64,000 nt of DNA, from the NCBI GenBank assembly GCA_028703495.1, contig JAQVMT010000001.1, positions 62,001 to 126,000 on the forward strand. The letters are read 5' to 3'. Position numbers and translations under genes: made by a program. This document shows, piece after piece, positions 1 through 7,426 of the stretch (the stretch's first letter is position 1; every line of letters begins with the position of its first letter). The notes under the pieces were generated by a model. It had not been told where the DNA came from. It saw only the letters and a list, made by a program, of their open reading frames with translations, and did not search any database. The stretch comes from Clostridia bacterium (lineage in GTDB: Bacteria > Bacillota > Clostridia > Christensenellales > CAG-314).

Positions 1-29
1 GTGCGAATGCATTCGAGAGTATATACCAT

Positions 30-145
30 TGCGGTGACGATAGCGAGGAGGAACCACCTGTTCTCATCTCGAACACAGAAGTTAAGCTCTTCAGCGCAGA
101 AAGTACTTGGCTGGTGACGGCCCGGGAGGATATGACGTTGCCGCA
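30..145 (+). rRNA. rrf: 5S ribosomal RNA
   Basis: The stretch reads as a 5S rRNA: the 5' GCGGTGACGATAGCGAGGAG and 3' ATGACGTTGCCGC ends pair to form helix I, and the family-typical CGAACACAGAAGTTAAGCTC block lies in the middle. The 16S and 23S genes expected upstream would be outside the window. The exact ends are uncertain by a few bases. Confidence 0.93.
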
Positions 146-151
146 TCCATT

Positions 152-180
152 AACCACTTGCATACGCAGGTGGTTTTTTC
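152..180 (+). terminator. Rho-independent terminator after 5S rRNA
   Basis: ACCACTTG and CAGGTGGT form an 8-bp stem (one G-U pair) with a six-base loop, followed at once by TTTTTTC. It probably ends the rRNA operon. From here to minD at 875 no gene is supported; the gap holds the repeats listed below. Confidence 0.85.
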
Positions 181-227
181 ATGCTCTTCTACATTGACTG
201 ACTGTCGGTAGTGAGCTTCTGACTTTT

Positions 228-267
228 TTATTCGTAGGGGCGAAGCCGTGTGTTCGCCCGCAGATTG
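228..267. repeat. REP-like palindromic element, copy 1
   Basis: A 40-bp element whose core GGGGCGAA...TTCGCCCG can fold into a hairpin. It is nearly identical (about 38/40) to 465-504, and shorter versions occur at 29579-29606 and, more diverged, at 52965-52992. All four lie between genes. The function is unknown; it resembles a REP or small non-autonomous hairpin element. Confidence 0.8.
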
Positions 268-330
268 CATGCACGGCGCATTTTTTGATTTATTTTTACA
301 AAAGGTTCAACGATATTTACCTACACCTCG

Positions 331-440
331 AATCTAAGGGAAGATATTATCCTCATTTATCCTAAAATCTAAGGAAATTACTACTTTCATAAACCCAAAT
401 CTAAGGAAATATACTATTTGCATTTACTCTAAATCTAAGG
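331..440. repeat. Degenerate tandem repeat, period about 34 bp
   Basis: AATCTAAGG recurs at 331, 366, 398 and 432 inside loosely matching units that also share GGAAATTACTA-like sequence. It is one of several intergenic ladders in this window. No coding potential is seen. Confidence 0.7.
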
Positions 441-464
441 GGAATAAGTCGTTTGCTTTACCCT

Positions 465-504
465 TTATTCGTAGGAGCGAACCCGTGTGTTCGCCCGCAG
501 ATTG
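465..504. repeat. REP-like palindromic element, copy 2
   Basis: Second near-identical copy of the element at 228-267, with the hairpin core GGAGCGAACCCGTGTGTTCG. The region 505-874 between it and minD shows no convincing gene. Confidence 0.8.
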
Positions 505-874
505 ACCTCACGGATAAACAAATATAAGGTTGCTTATTCTTTGTTCGACTATTTTGAGGCATAGCAGTAGCCCGAACTGAAGGTTGCTATTTTATTGCTT
601 CTGGCTACATATGAATGCGGTAATTAGTGCGAGCAAACAATACTATGTCGTATGTTGTCTTATTTTGCGTATGTATTTCCTTTTTTCTGAATTTGGATTA
701 TAATTGATGCAATCACGGTATCAAATGAATGCCCGTTATACGCAGGTTTTACGGAAGATAGCTTTTCCCGAGCTAAAAACAGCGCAGGTGCGCAATCTCG
801 GGGAAATTTGTTTTCCGTTTTTTGCGTCTTTCGGACAAATTCAAGCGAATTTAAATCTAATGGGGGATTGAAAT

Positions 875-1654
875 ATGGCAAGAAAAATTGTTATCACTAG
901 CGGAAAAGGTGGAGTGGGAAAAACCACGTTGACGGCGAGTTTGGGGTATAAGCTTGCGCGTTTGGGCATGAGAGTGGCTCTGGTGGATATGGATTTGGGA
1001 CTTAACAACCTCGATGTGACTATGGGCATCGAGAATCGAATAGTTTTCGATTTACTTGACGTCGTCGAGGGAAGGTGTCGCGTGAAGCAGGCACTAATAC
1101 AGCACGAGGAGCTGTTGAATCTGTACATAATGCCCAACTGCCATTTCGAGAGAAAGACCATAACCGCTCACGGTTTGAAGGAGGTAATCGGCAAGATGAG
1201 CGAATTGTTCGACTTTATACTTTTGGACTGTCCGGCGGGTGTGGACATCGGCTTCCATAGGTCGGTCGTGTGCGCCGACGAGGCGATCGTCGTGACTACT
1301 CCGCATATAACGAGTATTCGCGATTCGGACAAGGTCGCGGGAATCCTTAAAACCTATGAATTGAACGCTATATATTCGGTCGTAAACCGACTGCGTGGCG
1401 ATTTGGTTGCAAGCGGCGAGATGGTGGATGCTTACGAGATCTTCGATATGCTCAAACTCAAGCCCTTGGGAATTATTCCCGAAAGCGATAACATCAACCT
1501 CTATAACCTATCCGATTTGGACGGCGCAAGCGGTTATCCGTATGAGGTGCTTGCCGGCAATTTGCTTGACGGAACAGGCACAATGTTGGACTGCACGCAA
1601 AGATACAGCGGTTTTATCGGTCGTATTCGGAGAAATCTGAAAAGAAATGCATAA
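875..1654 (+). CDS. minD: Septum site-determining ATPase MinD
   Basis: Membrane-cycling ATPase of the Min system, which keeps the division septum away from the cell poles. The 259-residue protein has the deviant Walker A motif GKGGVGKT (residues 10-17), the switch segment VDMDLGLNNLD (37-47) and Walker B FILLDCPAG (114-122). Its last 16 residues, YSGFIGRIRRNLKRNA, form the expected basic amphipathic membrane-targeting helix. Length is normal for the family. The start is supported by GGGGG about 9 bases upstream. minE follows after a 267-bp gap that carries a near-perfect copy of the minD 3' end (1675-1752). MinC is not in the window and may lie elsewhere. Confidence 0.95.
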   Translation: MARKIVITSGKGGVGKTTLTASLGYKLARLGMRVALVDMDLGLNNLDVTMGIENRIVFDLLDVVEGRCRVKQALIQHEELLNLYIMPNCHFERKTITAHGLKEVIGKMSELFDFILLDCPAGVDIGFHRSVVCADEAIVVTTPHITSIRDSDKVAGILKTYELNAIYSVVNRLRGDLVASGEMVDAYEIFDMLKLKPLGIIPESDNINLYNLSDLDGASGYPYEVLAGNLLDGTGTMLDCTQRYSGFIGRIRRNLKRNA

Positions 1655-1674
1655 TCACGTTACCGAACGCGACC

Positions 1675-1752
1675 GGCACAATGTTGGACTGCACGCAAAG
1701 ATACAGCGGTTTTATCGGTCGTATTCGGAGAAATCTGAAAAGATATGCATAA
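1675..1752 (+). pseudogene. Duplicate of the minD 3' end
   Basis: This 78-bp block repeats 1577-1654 with one substitution (offset 98 bp) and includes the stop codon. It would encode GTMLDCTQRYSGFIGRIRR and the rest of the MinD membrane-targeting helix, but it lies after the minD stop and has no start or ribosome site of its own. The near identity suggests a very recent tandem duplication, or an assembly error. Confidence 0.9.
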
Positions 1753-1921
1753 CAGGTAACGCAATTTAATTTAACAATTTATGCTAAGTGTCCTCTTATC
1801 GGTAAAATAAGACGTAGTGGTATCAGGATAGTGTTTGATTTTGCTTGCAATCAGGCAAAAATGGCGTTATAAGCTTTTATTTGAGGTCATAGGTGAAAGA
1901 CTAAATTATTAAAGGAGAAAT

Positions 1922-2158
1922 ATGAGAAAGGTTTCAATTCAAAAAAATCAACTGAAACGTATGCGCAGCGTACTTAGTCAAGACAAGAGGAATCAAAACA
2001 TAGAAACGGTTGACTCGCTTAGGTGTGAACTTGCAATATTAATAAACAAATACGCGAAGTTGCTTCCTAAAGGTCTTACGATGGACATTTCCGAGCAACA
2101 AAGCGGAGTTAGAATTTCGGTGACAGCCAACTGCGGTGCTCTTAAAACGGTAAAATAA
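1922..2158 (+). CDS. minE: Cell division topological specificity factor MinE
   Basis: Small (78 aa) partner of MinD. The N-terminal segment KNQLKRMRSVLSQDKRN matches the amphipathic anti-MinCD helix of MinE (family pattern ARERLxxVLAHDR). The following LRCELAILINKYAKLLPKGL and DISEQQSGVRISVTAN fit the topological-specificity domain that stimulates MinD ATPase. The sequence is divergent, so the call leans on this pattern together with the position directly after minD. An AAAGGAGAA ribosome site precedes the ATG. The stop codon overlaps the uppP start (TAATG), which implies translational coupling. Confidence 0.85.
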   Translation: MRKVSIQKNQLKRMRSVLSQDKRNQNIETVDSLRCELAILINKYAKLLPKGLTMDISEQQSGVRISVTANCGALKTVK

Positions 2159-3156
2159 TGGGATACATAGAAGCGATTGTTTTGGGATTTGTCCAGGGCG
2201 CGACTGAATTCTTGCCCGTTTCCAGCTCCGGGCATATTATGCTTGCCGCCCGACTTTTCGGCGTAGAGGTGTCTAGGAGCTTTTCCGTATGCCTTCACGT
2301 GGCTACATTGCTTGCCGTCTTGTTCAGGTTTAGGAAAAGCGTAGCTTATTTGCTCCTTCATCCCAAGGACAAACGGGCGGTATTTTTGATTACCGCATCG
2401 ATTCCGACGTTCATTCTCGCGCTATTATATAAGCTTTTCATGCCGCAAAGTCTGGAGAATCTCCTTCTGCCGATAGGCTTTGCGCTAACCATAGCCGCCC
2501 TTTTACTTATCGAGCTAAAGGATGGAAGAGATAGAGCCTTGAAATTATCGGACGCACACGCAAAAGTTGCGGAAGCGGAAGCAATGACAGATATATCGAA
2601 GGACATAGCGGCTCAAAAAACACATGGTGGAGCGTCATTGGCTCGCGATTTAAGCATAAACAAAGTCGAAAACGGTGCATCTGCGGAGGAAAAATCAAAA
2701 GTCGAGAATCGTGTCAAAGCAAAAAGCGCAAACAAACGACGCAAGCTTTCGGACGATGCAGGTTGGGATTATCGCAGCTCGGACGGATTAAACCTCAATA
2801 TTTGGAAAAGCTTCATTGTGGGAGCCGTTCAAGGGTGTGCGGTGCTGTGCGGATTAAGTCGAAGCGGAAGCACTATTTGCGCCTTAGCCTATTGCGGAAC
2901 TCGAAAAGACAGGCGCGGCGAATTTTCCTTTCTGTTGAGTATCCCCGTAATCATCGCAAGTGCGTTGAGCGAGGTCGTATTTGCCGATGAGCCGTTTTCT
3001 GTGGACATTGCATTGCTGGGTGCATCTATGGCGGTGGCGTTGTTGACGGGTATTTTGGCAATAAACGTGGTTTTGAAGCTAATCGAGAAGAAAAAACTCT
3101 ATTTTTTCGGCATATACTTGCTTATTCCTTTGCTTTTAAGTATAATCATAATATAG
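2158..3156 (+). CDS. uppP: Undecaprenyl-diphosphatase UppP (BacA), with cytoplasmic-type insertion
   Basis: Integral membrane phosphatase that converts undecaprenyl diphosphate to the monophosphate, recycling the lipid carrier for peptidoglycan synthesis and giving bacitracin tolerance. Both family signatures are present: EFLPVSSSGH (residues 17-26) and GLSRSGSTI (232-240). The protein is 332 residues, against about 270 in most members. The excess is a charged, Lys/Glu/Ala-rich, probably disordered segment at about 121-212 between membrane spans. The ATG overlaps the minE stop by one base, so minD-minE-uppP may be one unit. Confidence 0.95.
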   Translation: MGYIEAIVLGFVQGATEFLPVSSSGHIMLAARLFGVEVSRSFSVCLHVATLLAVLFRFRKSVAYLLLHPKDKRAVFLITASIPTFILALLYKLFMPQSLENLLLPIGFALTIAALLLIELKDGRDRALKLSDAHAKVAEAEAMTDISKDIAAQKTHGGASLARDLSINKVENGASAEEKSKVENRVKAKSANKRRKLSDDAGWDYRSSDGLNLNIWKSFIVGAVQGCAVLCGLSRSGSTICALAYCGTRKDRRGEFSFLLSIPVIIASALSEVVFADEPFSVDIALLGASMAVALLTGILAINVVLKLIEKKKLYFFGIYLLIPLLLSIIII

Positions 3157-3345
3157 GAGCAAATGCGGGAGCTTGCTCACAGGCGTTTGAGACGACCATT
3201 TCAAGCTCGGAAGCACGGTTTTAGTAAAACCGTGGAATAAACGCAGTTTATTATGGTTTCAAGCGTTAGCGCAGAAAACATATTCCGATAGCTTATAATC
3301 AAGGAACAAATGCGGGAGCTTGCTCACAGGCATTTGTGACGAACA
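3141..3345. repeat. Duplicated segment spanning the uppP end, offset about 147 bp
   Basis: The block around 3141-3196 (end of uppP plus downstream sequence) recurs at 3290-3345. The shared core is AAATGCGGGAGCTTGCTCAC, flanked by AGTATAATCA-like and CAGGCRTTTG sequence. Between the copies, CACGGTTTTA and TAAAACCGTG at 3211-3232 form an inverted repeat. No gene is supported between 3157 and 3422. Confidence 0.8.
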
Positions 3346-3422
3346 ACTTCAATTCGGCTGCTGCCCTTTAATTCAACCGTATTTACATATTGTTAATTAC
3401 GGCGATATACTGCGAAAGCTCG

Positions 3423-3499
3423 TTGATTGTAAAGGGAAGGGGGACGGTCTATTATCGGAATCTGCACACATAAATTACGGTTCGACAAAGGTTAAATTA
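3423..3499 (+). pseudogene. Decayed copy of the recF 5' end
   Basis: Starting at TTG 3423, the sequence aligns with the first 25 codons of recF at 3535 (offset 112 bp). It would read (M)IVKGRGTVYYRNLHT then a stop, against MIVKEIGTVYFRNLHT in RecF. Small indels follow. It is a short, non-functional relic that mirrors the intact start downstream. Confidence 0.8.
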
Positions 3500-3534
3500 T
3501 GAGCTTGATGGACAAAGGAGTTAATGCTTAATAG

Positions 3535-4638
3535 ATGATTGTAAAGGAAATAGGAACGGTCTATTTTCGAAATCTGCACACACAGAAAGTGCTGTTCGAT
3601 GAAGGCTTAAATATAATCTGCGGAGACAACGGACAGGGCAAAACCAATTTGCTTGAAGCCGTCTATTTGTGTTGCATAGGAAAGTCACCCCGAACAGAGA
3701 GGGATGCGGATATGATTAACAACCGACAGCCGCAAGCCAAGGTTAGACTGTTGTACAATGGCAGGTACGGAGATGGCGAAATTGAAATAATACTTGACGG
3801 TAAAACCAAACAGATTTCCGTCAATAACGTTCCGTTGAAACGGACGGGTGATTTGATGGGGTATTTCAACGCCGTTTACTTCTCCCCCGATGAGCTGAAG
3901 CTGGTCAAGGCATCGCCGCAGGAAAGGAGACGCTATATGGATATTGCTCTTTCCCAAACGGACAAGCTATACTTTTACTCGCTTTCGGGCTACAATAAGA
4001 CCTTACAGCAGCGAAACAATTTATTGAGGAGAGGAGGCTGCAGTGCCGCTCTTTTATCACCGTGGGACGAGATTTTGGCAAGGGAAGGAGCCAGAATCCA
4101 CCAAAGACGCAGAATTTTTATCGAAAAGCTAAAGCCCGTATGTGCGCAAATTCACGCAAATTTGTCCGATGACCGTGAAAGCCTAGATGTCGAATACGAA
4201 AGCCGTCTGGAGGGTGCAAGCCTTGCAGAGGTGGAAGGCGGTTTTTTAAAACAGCTCGCCTCCGCAGTCGAAAAGGATATTCAAAATGGCTTTACCTCGG
4301 TCGGAATTCAACGCGACGATATCAAAATTAGCATTAACGGCGTAGATTTGCGCCGCTTCGGCTCTCAGGGGCAGCAACGCACCTGCGCTTTGAGCTTAAA
4401 AATAGGCGAAACCGAGTTTATAAAGGAGGTGACGGGCGAATACCCCGTGCTTCTGTTAGACGACGTTTTGAGCGAGTTGGACATAAGCCGCCAAAAACGT
4501 CTTATGAGTATCAATTCACAGATTCAAACCATCATTACCTGCACGCATATAGATTCTGCTCTGCCTAAAATGCGTTCTCAACTGGAAATTCATGACGGGC
4601 AAGTCGATATGTACGACAATTTCGAAAGAAACGAATAA
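3535..4638 (+). CDS. recF: DNA replication and repair protein RecF
   Basis: SMC-like ATPase that, with RecO and RecR, loads RecA at single-strand gaps. The 367-residue protein has Walker A GDNGQGKT (30-37), the early family sequence NLHTQKVLFDEGLN, an ABC-type signature region SQGQQRTCALSLKIGE and Walker B with D-loop LLLDDVLSELD. Length is typical. The nearest good ribosome site (AAAGGAG, 3514-3520) serves a five-codon mini-ORF, ATG CTT AAT AGA TGA, whose stop overlaps the recF ATG. recF may therefore be translated by coupling. The usual neighbours dnaA, dnaN and the S4-domain gene are absent; rpmH lies 505 bp downstream instead. Confidence 0.95.
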   Translation: MIVKEIGTVYFRNLHTQKVLFDEGLNIICGDNGQGKTNLLEAVYLCCIGKSPRTERDADMINNRQPQAKVRLLYNGRYGDGEIEIILDGKTKQISVNNVPLKRTGDLMGYFNAVYFSPDELKLVKASPQERRRYMDIALSQTDKLYFYSLSGYNKTLQQRNNLLRRGGCSAALLSPWDEILAREGARIHQRRRIFIEKLKPVCAQIHANLSDDRESLDVEYESRLEGASLAEVEGGFLKQLASAVEKDIQNGFTSVGIQRDDIKISINGVDLRRFGSQGQQRTCALSLKIGETEFIKEVTGEYPVLLLDDVLSELDISRQKRLMSINSQIQTIITCTHIDSALPKMRSQLEIHDGQVDMYDNFERNE

Positions 4639-4950
4639 AGCCGCTTTTCCTACGTCATTAAGCCCTATATATACTTAAGCATGCCTCACACGGCCGTCGC
4701 GCGAATAGGCTTTCTCCTACTCCACCGTCGAATCTTCAATGCAGAGGGGAATAGCAAATGAAGGCGGCAACTCCGCAAAAAGCCGCTCTGCTACATTTGT
4801 CGGGAAAAAGGCTGTGCCGAAGGCTTTGCCGTTGTTAAAAGGGAGCTACGTTTGGATTACTTGCGCTTCAAGCCTTTCATGCAAATCGGATAGTATCGGT
4901 TTTCGTTCGAATATGTTAATCTCCACACGAGTTTGCATAACTGACTTTTG

Positions 4951-4979
4951 CTGTGGAACTTACTTAGTCAATTAACTTT
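4951..4979. repeat. Short dispersed repeat, copy 1
   Basis: CTGTGGAACTTACTTAGTCA and the following ATTAACTT recur, slightly changed, at 58157-58186. Both copies sit 70-80 bp upstream of a strong TTGACA promoter, which raises the possibility of a shared upstream regulatory site. The rest of the 4639-5022 gap shows no supported gene and no TTATNCACA DnaA box by eye. Confidence 0.55.
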
Positions 4980-5022
4980 CGTTCGATTAATCTATCAAAT
5001 AAATATAATTTGCTCTATTTGC

Positions 5023-5051
5023 TTGACAATAGCGCGCTTGTACGCTATAAT
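5023..5051 (+). promoter_or_regulatory. Consensus sigma-A promoter for the rpmH operon
   Basis: TTGACA (5023-5028) and TATAAT (5046-5051) are separated by exactly 17 bases, a perfect housekeeping promoter. The start point would be near 5058, giving a leader of about 85 nt before rpmH. Confidence 0.9.
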
Positions 5052-5143
5052 AAATTGCTAATTTGTGCATTAGTATCGCTTTATTTTGCGCATTTTTAGC
5101 ATATTGACTATACGTTGATTAAACAATGGAGGAATAAAAATAA

Positions 5144-5278
5144 ATGAAAAGAACTTATCAACCTAAGAAAAGACAGCGCAGTAAGGTGCATGGCTTTCGC
5201 CAAAGAATGAAGACGACAGGCGGTCGCAACGTAATTAAGAGAAGAAGAAATAAGGGACGTCACGAATTAAGCGCGTAA
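5144..5278 (+). CDS. rpmH: 50S ribosomal protein L34
   Basis: A 44-residue basic protein that starts [20 protein letters not shown] and ends [12 protein letters not shown], matching L34 across its whole length. It is a late-assembling component of the large ribosomal subunit. An ATGGAGGAATAAAAATAA leader with GGAGG precedes the ATG. It is the first gene of the rpmH-rnpA-yidD-yidC-khpB operon. Confidence 0.98.
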   Translation: MKRTYQPKKRQRSKVHGFRQRMKTTGGRNVIKRRRNKGRHELSA

Positions 5279-5285
5279 TTTGTCT

Positions 5286-5633
5286 ATGAAAGCGGAATAC
5301 AGATTGAAAAAGAGCTACCGATTCAGGTACGTTTATAAAAAAGGAAAGCGTCTGACCAATCGTCTTTTTCAGGTGTATTACGCACACAACGGCAACGGAC
5401 GGGTTTGCGTCGGTTTTTCCGTACCCAAAAAATACGGTAAAGCGTACGAAAGGAATTTGCTTAAGCGCAGATTGAGAGATATTTACACCCGTCTTTACAG
5501 CCAAATGCCTCAAGCCGTAATGATAATCGTCATTCCCAGGTCGGCGGCAAAGGAAGCGGATTTTTGCGACTTGTTCGACTGCTCTAAAAATGCCGTAGAA
5601 AGGATTAAGGCGAGCCGCACCGATGCAAAGTAA
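5286..5633 (+). CDS. rnpA: Ribonuclease P protein component
   Basis: Protein cofactor of RNase P, which trims tRNA 5' leaders. The 115-residue product begins MKAEYRLKKSYRFRYVYKKG and contains the RNR-type basic motif YERNLLKRRLRDIY, which binds the RNase P RNA. ATG 5286 was chosen over an in-frame TTG two codons earlier (5280); both lie within 8 bases of the rpmH stop, so translation is probably coupled. Confidence 0.95.
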   Translation: MKAEYRLKKSYRFRYVYKKGKRLTNRLFQVYYAHNGNGRVCVGFSVPKKYGKAYERNLLKRRLRDIYTRLYSQMPQAVMIIVIPRSAAKEADFCDLFDCSKNAVERIKASRTDAK

Positions 5634-5725
5634 TGATGCGGTATAAAGCCGATAAATAACTTTTGGTAGCGAGAGTAAGCCTAGCCGACATATTAGCAGT
5701 CGGAAGTTTGCACTTTTGGAGAAAA

Positions 5726-5830
5726 ATAAATGGCTGTGTCACGTTATATCGAAGGGAAATGCCTGCGGCTTAGGGAAATTATAATGGCTAAGTCGCGTTT
5801 TTGCGAAGGAAAAGCTCGTTTGTGTTCTCG
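5726..5830. repeat. Diverged local duplication between rnpA and yidD
   Basis: Two units about 52 bp apart share ATGGCTNNGTC, CGTTNTNNCGAAGG and flanking bases (about 5732 and 5784). They fill most of the unusual 222-bp gap inside an otherwise compact operon. Confidence 0.5.
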
Positions 5831-5855
5831 AGGACGAGGTTGACGGAAAAGCGAT

Positions 5856-6098
5856 ATGAAATATTTGGCTATCGGACTGCTTAAGTTTTACAAACGGTGT
5901 ATTTCGCCGTGGAAGCCGCGTTCGTGTAAGTATTATCCGTCCTGTTCGGTTTACGCGATGGAGGTTTACCGTTCGTTCGGCTTTATAAAGGGCAGTTACT
6001 TGACCGCAAGGCGGCTATTGAGCTGCAATCCTTGGGCGAAAGGCGGATTTGACGCACCGCCGCATAATATTAAAGGAGACCTTAGATGGAGTTTATAA
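5856..6098 (+). CDS. yidD: Membrane protein insertion efficiency factor YidD
   Basis: A small (80 aa) membrane-associated protein that assists YidC-dependent insertion. Family features are KFYKRCISPWKPRSCKYYPS, the conserved cysteines around YPSCSVYA, and LLSCNPWAKGGFDAPP near the C terminus. Its end overlaps the yidC start by 13 bases, as expected for an rnpA-yidD-yidC cassette. Confidence 0.95.
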   Translation: MKYLAIGLLKFYKRCISPWKPRSCKYYPSCSVYAMEVYRSFGFIKGSYLTARRLLSCNPWAKGGFDAPPHNIKGDLRWSL

Positions 6099-7387
6099 GC
6101 TTAATTATGGCTAACGTCATAAATCCGATCGAAGCTGACGCCCCTAATTTTATCGGGCAAATGATCGGTTGGTTGCATGGTTTGGTCGGCAACTTCGGCG
6201 TTGCGGTAATTTTGTTTTCGGTTTTTTTAAAGCTGATAACCTTACCATTGGACATTTGGCAGAGGGTTTCGGCAAAGAAAACCTCTTTGGTGATGACCGG
6301 ACTAAAGGACGAAATGGCAAGGATTGACGAGCAGTTCGCCAACGATCAACGCCGCGCCAATATGGAAAAGCAAAAGCTCCAAAAAGACAGCGGAATGAGC
6401 ACGCTTTCTTCCTGTCTGCCCCTAATTGTAACTTTGGGACTGTTTATGTTCATGTTTTACGGACTGCGGAGCTATTCGACGTACTCCAATTTGGTTGTGT
6501 ATAACAAGCTTGTTACCGAGTATAATCAAGCCTTTTCTTTCGATTATTGCGACGGAGAGGGCGATTGGTTGGAGCTTTATTCTGCCGACAGCGAAATTAT
6601 CACCGACACAAATGCGGCACTTAAAAAGGGCAATTTAACCGAGGTTTTGGCGGCTTTGCGTGAAGTTGAAGCCGATTACCCCGAGTTTAAGGCGGAGTTG
6701 GAAACGATTATTGCCGAAAGTGGGACGGATTTAACTGTTCTTCGTGCGGGGGTGAACGGGTTTGTGAGTGAAAGGAAGGAGTATTTCAACACCAAGACCG
6801 CCGAGGCGAACGCCTACGCGCAAAAGACGATAGGTGAAAACTTCCCCGAGCTGGGCGAAAACTTTTTATGGATAAACAATGTATTTCAACCCGACTCATG
6901 GAAGCCTATATTCCCCGATTATGAGACCAGCGGAGTAGACGGCTTGGAAGAGGATATGACCGCGAGTAACGCATATACTATGTCCAAGAAGGACGGCTAT
7001 GAAAAGATATATTCGGCAATTACCGAATATAATCCCGGTTACTTTGGAAAGGGCTGGAACGGCTTAATGATTTTGCCGATTATGTCTATACTACTCATTT
7101 TCCTGTCGTCATGGATCAGTCAGAAAATGACGGCGGCAAAATCCGGTTTTACAGACGAAAAAACAAAGCAGACGAGCAAGATGATGATGTTCATTATGCC
7201 GATAATGATCGCCTTTTTCGTATTTACTTACACGGCTTCGTTTGCTATTTATATGGTAACCAACAGCTTGCTTTCGCTGTTGTTTACGTTGGTTCTAAAT
7301 CCTTATATCGAAAAACGCGCGTCGGTGCAGGTTGCCGAAAAGGCGCAGAAAGAAATGCCTTCGTACAGCAAGTACAAGAGGAAGTAG
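6086..7387 (+). CDS. yidC: Membrane protein insertase YidC/Oxa1
   Basis: Inserts proteins into the cytoplasmic membrane alone or with SecYEG. The 433-residue protein has the Oxa1 core at both ends: GWLHGLVGNFGVAVILFSVF with LKLITLPLDIW (about 28-58), a second span near 105-127, and C-terminal spans around MILPIMSILLIFLSSW and MFIMPIMIAFFVFTY. Between them is an acidic domain of about 170 residues (about 135-305) that is absent from the short Gram-positive YidC proteins. In the first core helix Lys49 takes the place where SpoIIIJ-type proteins have a functional arginine in the groove. Ribosome site AAAGGAG is present. Confidence 0.93.
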   Translation: MEFISLIMANVINPIEADAPNFIGQMIGWLHGLVGNFGVAVILFSVFLKLITLPLDIWQRVSAKKTSLVMTGLKDEMARIDEQFANDQRRANMEKQKLQKDSGMSTLSSCLPLIVTLGLFMFMFYGLRSYSTYSNLVVYNKLVTEYNQAFSFDYCDGEGDWLELYSADSEIITDTNAALKKGNLTEVLAALREVEADYPEFKAELETIIAESGTDLTVLRAGVNGFVSERKEYFNTKTAEANAYAQKTIGENFPELGENFLWINNVFQPDSWKPIFPDYETSGVDGLEEDMTASNAYTMSKKDGYEKIYSAITEYNPGYFGKGWNGLMILPIMSILLIFLSSWISQKMTAAKSGFTDEKTKQTSKMMMFIMPIMIAFFVFTYTASFAIYMVTNSLLSLLFTLVLNPYIEKRASVQVAEKAQKEMPSYSKYKRK

Positions 7388-7426
7388 GCTTTAATTTGAA
7401 ATTTATATGCCATAAGGAATTTAAAT

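Noticed and set aside
660-881. Minus-strand 73-codon frame before minD
   Set aside because: It overlaps the minD ribosome site, and no signals or similarity support it.
3320-3502. 60-codon frame upstream of recF
   Set aside because: It reads through the decayed recF copy in a different phase and has no ribosome site.
4739-4975. 78-codon open frame between recF and rpmH
   Set aside because: No ribosome site, no family resemblance, cysteine/serine-rich random-looking product, and it overlaps a dispersed repeat.
4639-5143. Replication origin between recF and rpmH
   Set aside because: No DnaA boxes were found by eye and dnaA is not adjacent; the gap is explained by a promoter and repeats.
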